From Entoloma clypeatum (taxonomy: Eukaryota; Basidiomycota; Agaricomycetes; Agaricales; Entolomataceae): a stretch of DNA of 64,000 nt. The stretch lies in assembly GCA_963565915.1 (NCBI GenBank), contig OY751493.1, positions 3,596,001 through 3,660,000 of the forward strand. Reading direction: 5' to 3'. This document shows, piece by piece, positions 57,051 through 64,000 of this stretch. How positions within the stretch are numbered: the stretch's first letter is position 1; every line of letters begins with the position of its first letter. The position numbers and the translations under genes were made by a program. The notes beneath the pieces were generated by a model. That model was not told the origin of the DNA. It did no database searches and saw nothing but the letters and a program-made list of their open reading frames with translations.

Positions 57051-57851
57051 TCAAGGGTGGTATCGTATCCCGGCCGCAGCCTCCAGTCGCAAAACCTCCT
57101 CGCGCAAGGCATCTCTGCCTTCCTCCAACCAATGACAATATTCAACGGCACGGAAAAGTACGCCACTTTTCCCTTTCGTCTGGCCGCTGTTGCCTCGGCT
57201 TCCGCTGCCCCTTGGTCTGCCCCGAGTGGGCATTCCTATGCTATTTGCCGATCCCGCGGGCGCAAGCAACGCGATCAATTGGGCGTAACCGTCGCGTATG
57301 GCGTTGCGTCTTTTTTGTTCGGACATGATGTGATTAAGACGTTTCTGGGGCGTCGAAAGCAGTGGCCTTGTCCGATGTGCCGAAGTCGTCGTAGTAGAGC
57401 GATCGCTTCCGTTGGGAGAATTGGGGGAGGATTGGTCTGCAGCTGTGTTTCGTATCGACCCTTTCTGAAGGTCTACTGCGACACGTAGTTCGTTTGGAGG
57501 AGTGGCGCTGTGTACTTTTCCTCGCGTGGATCTGGTGCGTTTGATTGAGGTTGCCTGTGATAACGCGGATGGTTCAGGGGCCGTATTAAGGTGTGGATTA
57601 GAGTAAGGGGCGGTGAGACTGGGTGTGTGTGTAAAGTCGGGGTAAATGGGTTCCTGTGCTGCCGTCAATTCCCAGTCCAGCCCTCCAAAGTTATCAAGGA
57701 AGCCCAATAGGTTCATGGTCTCGTCGGGGGAAAAGAGATCAGCAGATGGCGGCAGGGGTGGTGGATTTGGGAAAAGATTAGAGAGAGAAGGGTCGAACGT
57801 GAAATCGAAGTCGGAGAAGGGGCCAGGAGGGTGCAATGGTACGTTTTCCAT
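57051..57851 (-). CDS. bHLH transcription factor
   Basis: A single-exon frame of 266 codons from ATG 57851. The first 150 residues are Pro/Asp/Phe- then Ser/Thr-rich, suggesting an activation or low-complexity region. The bHLH lies at residues 165-255: basic region and helix 1 KRLNHIMSEQKRRNAIRDGY and AQLIALLAPAGS, then an expanded Gly/Arg-rich loop of about 25 residues, then helix 2 LFRAVEYCHWLEEGRDALRE and EVLRLEAAAG. His, Glu and Arg in the basic region (HxxxExxRR) predict E-box (CANNTG) binding. The expanded loop is typical of some fungal bHLH factors. It is head to head with the Zn2Cys6 gene. Confidence 0.88.
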   Translation of the reverse strand: MENVPLHPPGPFSDFDFTFDPSLSNLFPNPPPLPPSADLFSPDETMNLLGFLDNFGGLDWELTAAQEPIYPDFTHTPSLTAPYSNPHLNTAPEPSALSQATSIKRTRSTRGKVHSATPPNELRVAVDLQKGSIRNTAADQSSPNSPNGSDRSTTTTSAHRTRPLLSTPQKRLNHIMSEQKRRNAIRDGYAQLIALLAPAGSANSIGMPTRGRPRGSGSRGNSGQTKGKSGVLFRAVEYCHWLEEGRDALREEVLRLEAAAGIRYHP

Positions 57852-57940
57852 GGTAAGACAGAGGTAGCCGAGTGATTATGTAATAACCCTGCCGACGGTT
57901 GACGGGCCTTGTCCGCCCTTGCCTCCGTCTGCTCCTGAAA
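57852..57940. promoter_or_regulatory. 89-bp bidirectional spacer between two transcription factor genes
   Basis: Only 89 bp separate the ATG of the bHLH gene (minus) from the ATG of the Zn2Cys6 gene (plus). Both 5' untranslated regions and promoters must overlap, either here or within the opposite gene. No E-box or CGG-triplet pair stands out. Confidence 0.5.
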
Positions 57941-58745
57941 ATGTCGGCGCTGCCCACTGAAGAACCGGCGCAGGAGGCCCCTTCATCGATCGACACCCAA
58001 CAGCTCCAGCAGCCTCAACATGTCCAGCAGGATCTCATGGGACAGCCAATGCAGACTTCTCCACCCGCAGGAGTCACCGAGCCCACTGCTCGCAAGCGTC
58101 CGTCCTTATTCCCCCTGCTAGTAGCCGATCGTCCCGGTTTGACTGACCTTTTTGTCCAGCCAAGACACCGTCCGTCCGTCGTGCCTGCATAGCATGTCAC
58201 ACCGGAAAAACTCGATGCAGCGAAGTCCTGCCGTGCCAGGTCTGCACAGTCGCCTAAATCCGTCCTTGGCAGAATAAAATCCTAACCCCTATCTTTCACA
58301 GAGTTGTATCAAACGGGGTCTCGCGCAAACTTGCTCTTATCCAGACCCCGATGCACAAGATCATCAGCCCCATCATACCTCTGGTGTGCACCGTACATCT
58401 TTCACCCTTGATCCCACAATAACGGCGGGTGCAGCGCAAAACGTACAGTCCTTTGCGCCACCTCCCATGTACGCAACCCTTCAAGCCACACCGACCCTTA
58501 CTCAACAGCAATATTACGACTACAACGGAACCTTTACCGGCGCCTCCACATCCACATTTCGGCCCAATAAGCGCCCGCGTAACCTCACAGAGGAAGAAAC
58601 CGCCGCCATCACACGCAATTTCAGCCGTGGAGACTTTTTCGTTGGGAACAGCGCACCTGTGCGGATCGACCCTCGGTTGCCTGTCAGACTGACCCTTGGA
58701 GAAGGGGATCATGTTCATTTCACCATCGGGGAGAATTTGGTTTGA
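57941..58745 (+). CDS. Zn2Cys6 (Gal4-type) transcription factor, small
   Basis: Start ATG 57941 (MSALPTEEPAQEAPSS), a Gln/Pro-rich first exon. The binuclear zinc cluster is RRACIACHTGKTRCSEVLPC spliced to QSCIKRGLAQTC, which gives the exact spacing C-x2-C-x6-C-x5-C-x2-C-x8-C. The intron between (about 58242-58301) has normal ends. The donor of the first intron is less certain (about 58096 gives PTARK-PKTPSVRRAC). The rest is Asp/His-rich, then Tyr/Gln-rich, ending LGEGDHVHFTIGENLV. The stop is at 58743-58745. No fungal-specific middle homology domain is present, so this is a short factor of about 210 residues. Confidence 0.85.
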
Positions 58746-59007
58746 CACGAACGTTTTAATCTGTTGTATGATACATACATATTTATGTAGACCCTGTAGC
58801 TTTCACTTGTTCCAATTCTGTAGCACTTTGACTGTCTAACCAGCTTTGTAGTACGCGTTCGCGGTCTGTACTAGTTCACCTTTGCACAAGTTCCCAGTAT
58901 CTACAGCGAGATGATTAATTTTTGACTCAATGTAAGTATTTGGAAATATGACCAAGAACAAATAATAACCCCTCTAAGTTGGACATACTACATACCACCG
59001 ACCCCTC

Positions 59008-60259
59008 ATGGAATCGAATATCCTGCAAGTATGGCAACTCATTCACGATCTAAGTGACCAGCTTGCAGTCAACCAAAAACTTTCAACAGCTCTTCAAGGA
59101 CAAGCCACCTCTTTGAAGGTCCCTTCCTTTCTGACGTGATGATACTTCATCTGACCGCTTTCGTCCCGTAGACTCGAGCAGCAGATTCTGAAACTGGTTT
59201 TATATTAAGAAGGTTCAATACTGACATTTCAAAAGGTCCGTTTCGCTCAGCGGTACGCTCAGTCATACTGACCAGCTAATGTCAGAAATATTTGACTCCG
59301 AACTGGAACGTATTAATGCTCAGATCATCATAGAGAACCAGTCTCTGTCGCACGAAAACAAACAATTCAGCCAGCTTTTGAAAGAATACGAAACGACGAT
59401 GGAAACCATAATGGCGAAGTTCAGGACGCATGCTGTAAGTCACTTCAACTCTATCACTCCCTTGGGTATCACGACAAGCCACTAGCTAGCAGCCCAAAAC
59501 CACGAATTAACGCTGACACGACATTACGAAACTCGTCTTCAAACACGCGAAACTCAAACCTTGTCATCCGACCTGGCCTCTTCAACCGAAATGACTCAAT
59601 CCCTACAACGGCTTTCACACCACCTGCGCGGTTTACTCCGCTCCTTGGCCGGGGAGAATCCTGATACGACAGACCCCCTATTCGATGCTAGCGTCGATCC
59701 TGATCACGAGCCCAAGAACTTCGTGCATCTGAGCGAGCTGGAAGATCTCCTTGAGACGCTCGACGAGAGGAGTGAAGGTGGATATCCGGGGGCGGACGGG
59801 CGCGCTGACTGGGCCATAGAACGGGAGAGTGAGATCTCACGGTTAGAGGAGGAAAACGAAGAGCTGCGGCGGCTGTTGGGGATTGATGAAGAAAATATCG
59901 CGGCGACGGGGGTGAAAATGGATCTCGGCCGGGTGGACAGCGGACGGTACTCGTCGTTTTTGAGAAAATCTTCGGGTACGGGTGACGGGATGGGTTCGCG
60001 GCCGTCGTATTGGGAACAGACGGGTGGAGGGGCACCGTTGCAACGGGCGACGGACTTGCAGCCTGGGATGAGGCTGGGCCAGGGGCGGAGGACGGGGATT
60101 TTTGGTGGACGAGGGCGTGGAGCGCTCTCTGCGATCGGGATAGGACAAAGTCCTGGGGTGCACAGCCCGTTATGGAACAATCAGCCGCCATCTCCTGCTC
60201 CGATCCATGGCGCACCGTGGCAGAGCCCTATTACTTCAGGATTGGATCTGAGTCGTTGA
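59008..60259 (+). CDS. SIKE/FGFR1OP2-like coiled-coil protein (STRIPAK-associated candidate)
   Basis: Start ATG 59008: [20 protein letters not shown], then a small exon, then [20 protein letters not shown] followed by [20 protein letters not shown], which closely resembles the SIKE/FGFR1OP2 coiled-coil signature (a leucine-rich helix ending in LIMSKYR in animals). The next exon continues [18 protein letters not shown], then [21 protein letters not shown]-like sequence, and the second signature [25 protein letters not shown]. The C-terminal 130 residues are Gly/Arg/Pro-rich. In filamentous fungi the homologue (SCI1 in Sordaria) belongs to the STRIPAK phosphatase complex that governs development. 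That role is inferred from the family. The stop is at 60257-60259. Confidence 0.75.
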
Positions 60260-60300
60260 GGGCATTTGTTTATTTAGAGTACTACATACACCAGTCAGTC

Positions 60301-61995
60301 ATGTCATTGGACTGCCTACCTGGTGAACTCTACTCTGCGATCTTATCTCATGTCCCTCCTACCGACCTGCGACAAACCGTCTTATTCTTGACAAGGGCTT
60401 TGCCCCGTTCTCCTATACCCTTGCATCACCTCTTTGAATCCATCTCTATCGTTCATCCCGGACAGGCTGTCCGTCTCAACAAAAGGATTCGCGCTGGCAT
60501 CCTCAAACAAGGTTCTACTATCGATGCATCCCACTGGGTCCACAGGCTTTCAGTAGAAACATGGCAGGTCGATGCAGACGTCCTTATAAACCTCATCAGC
60601 CTTCTCCCAAACCTGGAAGCTTTGATTCTATGGGTCGGCCCTAGCAATTTTGAGCTCTGTCACTTGGAAGAGCTCTTCTCAAGGTACATGCCGACGCTGC
60701 GTTCTCTCTCGGTCAGATTCCGCCCATAGTGAGCGCTACCCTTTTGGAATTCTATATTTCATCATAACCTGCAACTTTTCTCTAGTGTTCAAAAGGCAAA
60801 CTATCTCCAGTTCCTGAAAGTAGGGAGTTCATTGAACCACTTCTGAATGCTGATGAAAGTAATATAGGCAGCTTATTTCGACAACATGCTCCTCGCCCTT
60901 TCCAAATGGCCGCGTTCCCCCCAAGGGTTACCCACGCTTTCCATCGTCCAAGATCCAGACACAACGCAGATCAAGAATTTTGCTCAGCCCATTGTTTTCT
61001 TCCGCCTAGATCTCAATCTCTCTCTCCTCGTGCACTCCCCAGCAGCAGCCGCTTCCTTGAAATCTTTGAGGATTCGTATTCCGGGACGTAACGTTGTCCC
61101 AGCCCTTACCACGGCCTACCTCAATCCCGAATCTCCGGTTAACAACATAGCTATGCCTCCTCCCATCGAGTTCCTCGATATCTCCACATGTGCTGTGTCT
61201 GAATCCGATATCGAGGCGCTCCTTGCCCGGTTACAAGACCTTAAACATCTTGTGCTTGACGAATGCACAGGCCTTCTTCGCGGGGGCCCAGGACAGGCGA
61301 TGGGCCAAGAATTCGACTGGTGGTCGGCGTTGGGACGAAGATGCGCGCTTGCGGGCATGAAGAAGGCTAGGGACCGAGAGAGACAGCTCAAGGCTTGGTT
61401 GGAAGCCCAAACACGGCTTCACGGCCATGTGGGCGAAGATTCTAGCGGCCGGGTTTCTCCTAATGAACCTAGAAGACCACGACGAGGGAGACGTGGTCTA
61501 GCGACGGCAACGATATCTTTGCGCGGAGCCACCTCGCCCCCACGATCGGTACCGTCCGTTCCCGCTACGCGTGCGAAGAAGAACACCGGCGTCGAGAAGA
61601 TACACATCATTCCTCCACTCCCGACATTGCTCTCTATCTCTCTTCACCCAACATATAAAACAACCGCCAATCATTCGCGTATATTTACCGAGTTCGAGAG
61701 GGGATGGAACGATGGCATTCGGGTAATTTGGGAGCGGAGGGGTAGAATGGGCTCGACCTTCCTTCGAGGTCCAACTAATGGACCAAAGCCGAGATTTTTG
61801 AAATTCAAATGTAGCGGCGATCGACGGGCGGACGACGAAGAGGTAGAGGAATGCTTCGAGGGATTGGAAGATGTTACGATGGAGGACGAGAGAATGTTCT
61901 TTCGCCCTGATGACGCTGGGCTACCCGCAGTCCTCTGCCTTGCGGGGAACATGCACGATGGCCATTCCGAAGGGTGCGGACATTCGATAGCATGA
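60301..61995 (+). CDS. F-box-like / leucine-rich protein
   Basis: Start ATG 60301. The N-terminus MSLDCLPGELYSAILSHVPP TDLRQTVLFL resembles an F-box: L-P-x-E followed by an amphipathic helical repeat. Leucine-rich segments follow (LINLISLLPNLEALILWV, then LCHLEELFSRYMPTLRSLSV). An intron near 60729-60880 leads to the second exon with AASLKSLRIRIPGRN and LARLQDLKHLVLDECTGL. After a basic Ser/Arg-rich insert (about 61440-61590) comes LPTLLSISLHPTYKT and a C-terminal acidic region ending HSEGCGHSIA. Predicted substrate adaptor of an SCF ubiquitin ligase, but the F-box is weak, so this is a tentative assignment. Confidence 0.6.
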
Positions 61996-62055
61996 CGTCG
62001 ATTGTCTATTTTGAGCCTGATGTCTTGAAATAGTAACAGCGTGCCAACCTTACAA

Positions 62056-63378
62056 ATGTCCTCATCCACAACAGACCATCCCCTGCCAGCATTCACAAAG
62101 TTTAAAGCCCTCGCTGACGGATTCAAGCTCAAGAAGAAGCCGGACATCATCTTCCCCCCGCCCTCGTGGTTCATCGACAAAGGGGAGGCTACTGGTCCGG
62201 CGGAGAGCGAGGTCGATGATGCGGAGGTCCCGGAACCAACGACGTTTGCAGAGAAGCTGAAACGTTTGATTGACACCCTCCCTATCCCTTCTGGTTTGGC
62301 AGCAGCCGTGGGTATTGGACAATCACAAACACCAAAAGCAACCGAAGAACATCCAGAAGACTCACAAGGAGCCGGAGAACGGCCACCGATTCCGGATGTG
62401 GTCGATCCTGAAACGATGAGACTTTTGTCCTCTAGAAATGTCATGAATGGGGGCCAGAGAAATGAAGCCGTAGACGAGGGGAGGAAGCGGGAGAGCGTAT
62501 GGTCCGCGTTGGATAGGTTGAGCCCTGGTAGTGTGGCTGGAAGACCACTTGCGCCTCCGGGACTGGACACGGAACAGGGCGTCATGATGTATGCTCCACT
62601 TGAGCCGACCAATGATTCGGAGGTAGAGCTGGCAGAATCGCTTGAATCTTCTCGCTCCAAAGAAGAACAATTCCCGGCCGCACGGAAGGATAAAGGTAAA
62701 GAAAAAGAAGCCGACGCCAAGCCTACCCTAGCCCCCACCGAGAGACTTTGGGTCCCATCGACGACCAACATCTCCGTGTTCACGACTTGGTGGGGGTACC
62801 GCCTCTACCTCCCTCCGCCGGTTATGGCCACCATCAATTCCAGCCAGCTGAAAGCGACAAAACGCGCAGCTATGATCACGACGGCGCTCCAATGGCTGCT
62901 GAGCAAGCTCCCCCTGAAACTTTTGCCCGCAAATCTGAAGATGCCGGTGCTGCTGCTGCGCCGGCTGGGTCCGTTTGTGGGGTACATCGGTGTGTTCATG
63001 GCATGGAGCTGGACGAGGATCAATGCGTGCGATCAAGGTGATTTTCCTGGCTCCTTGGAGAATTCTCCATCATCTTTGCACTTTGCACATGATGATTTGC
63101 GGTCGCGCTAACGCCACTGCCCTTCTTTACTTATAGGAAACGGCGTTGTGTTGAGTGCAACGTGGCTGTTGCCCGTCGCTCTCATACCCATGGCCTGGGA
63201 TGCAGGTGATATCCACGGGCCTCCGAATATGCCTCCTGAGGCAGCCGTAGAAGACGGGAAAAAGACAGCCCCCACTTCTAAAGGAGCAGCCGGTTCTGGA
63301 ACGAGAAGCAATAATAGCAAACCAGGTGGAATGTGGGGTATCCCTCGTTTGATTCCGTCTTTCCTCCGTCCCTCGTGA
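62056..63378 (+). CDS. Fungal membrane protein of unknown function
   Basis: Start ATG 62056 (MSSSTTDHPLPAFTKFKALA). The first 230 residues are hydrophilic and partly acidic (KKKPDIIFPPPSWFIDKG, then EKLKRLIDTLPIPSGLAAAV). Two or three hydrophobic segments follow near residues 265-350: ISVFTTWWGYRLYLPPPVMA, ALQWLLSKLPLKLLPANLKM PVLLLRRLG, and FVGYIGVFMAWSWTRI. An intron (about 63038-63136) joins DQ to GNGVVLSATWLLPVALIPMA WD, a further span. The tail is Gly/Ser/Lys-rich and ends PSFLRPS (stop 63376-63378). The composition and the conserved-looking WTRINAC-DQGNG suggest a real membrane protein, but I do not recognise the family. Confidence 0.6.
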
Positions 63379-64000
63379 AATCAACACTACATAACTAACA
63401 CTGTGACTTCGACTTCGATGCACAAGCACCGAAACTTTCAGTATACTCCCTCAGCCCTTGGACTTCTCTTCATACACGGCTACCTATGATGATCGAAAAC
63501 AGTGTATAGCGACCGTAAAGCGAACAATTGTGCAGGCTCGTCACCAATTGCCCGCCTGCAATGCGATGTCCGACTCGGAACACTATGAGCCACAGCCATC
63601 GATTTAGACTAAAAGCAGCGCTTTCCGTTGCCGTGCTCGACGGCGCTGTCCAGCGCTGTCCTCTCAGTAGCAGCATAGGGTAGGTTATGCCCAAGCCGGC
63701 GGTACGTACCTTGAAGCAGCTGATATGGGGATAGCCCCGTTAATCATCGTCGGGTAGCGGAGAAGGACCCTGTGTTGCTGATTATCTTTGGACAGCGTCC
63801 CTTGATAATCTGGGTGTTAGAGGCACAAGGGACGTGAGACTCATGACGGTTTGCGATGCAGTGAGAAAACCTGTGTGGTGGGACAAAAGGCTAATTGTCT
63901 GGTTATAATCAAGAGACGGTAGACTGTGGATGCGAATGCGAACGATGGCGATTCATTCATTCCACCTTTGCCGGACTTATGAGACATTTAATGCCTCATC
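63379..64000. other. Intergenic end of the window
   Basis: About 620 bp. Short frames only. A direct repeat GCGCTGTCC (about 63645-63661) lies in a GC-rich patch. No RNA gene or promoter can be supported. Confidence 0.4.

Overview
This is fungal nuclear DNA, most likely from an agaricomycete basidiomycete. The evidence is the dense packing of genes on both strands, many short introns of about 45-70 nt with GTRNGT...YAG ends, several head-to-head gene pairs with very short gaps, and typical fungal families: EF-2, SHO1, a PDR-type ABC transporter, a GH128 glucanase, DOP1, COG8, FIP1 and FCP1. There is no bacterial, viral or plasmid content. I saw no CRISPR array, rRNA gene or intact tRNA gene. 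Most genes are interrupted by introns, so the coordinates below run from start codon to stop codon of the gene with introns included. Key splice sites are given where I worked them out.

Layout. 0-3 kb: a serine-rich unknown protein and an RRM-like protein. 3.2-6.2 kb: elongation factor 2. 6.6-8.8 kb: a GNAT acetyltransferase and the osmosensor SHO1. 9.6-12 kb: an atypical G-alpha subunit. 13.7-17.2 kb: a WSC/MID2-like sensor candidate and COG8. 17.2-18.5 kb: small TIR elements. 18.5-20.7 kb: a TPR gene carrying an in-frame stop. 21.1-27.1 kb: a PDR-type ABC transporter. 28.4-31.4 kb: a secreted GH128 glucanase (crossed by an assembly gap) and a secreted EF-hand protein. 31.6-38.4 kb: DOP1. 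38.5-39.9 kb: a basic, probably nuclear protein. 40.3-42.8 kb: ATP synthase subunit e and an RBBP4/Msi1-type WD40 protein. 42.9-47.7 kb: RAMP4/SERP1, a BMT5-like rRNA methyltransferase, mitochondrial uL10 and FIP1. 47.9-55.7 kb: an ING/PHD protein, a small unknown protein, RNase H1 and FCP1. 55.9-63.4 kb: a BSP-type metallopeptidase, a divergent bHLH/Zn2Cys6 pair, a SIKE/FGFR1OP2-like protein, an F-box-like protein and a membrane protein. 

These genes are mostly housekeeping functions and do not form one pathway or a biosynthetic cluster. Themes that recur are mRNA transcription and 3' processing (FCP1, FIP1), chromatin (RBBP4, ING), Golgi and endosome traffic (COG8, DOP1), and cell-surface sensing (SHO1, the G-alpha-like protein, the sensor candidate). 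I found no convincing new multi-gene system. The most unusual observations are: GC-AG introns (two in EF-2, one in RNase H1, one likely in RAMP4); microexons of 14 and 10 nt; a G-alpha-like protein lacking the catalytic switch II glutamine; a TPR gene with an in-frame TGA; a 547-bp TA-flanked MITE next to tRNA-like TIR elements; and a 200-N gap whose two edges overlap by 9 bp and restore the reading frame when merged.
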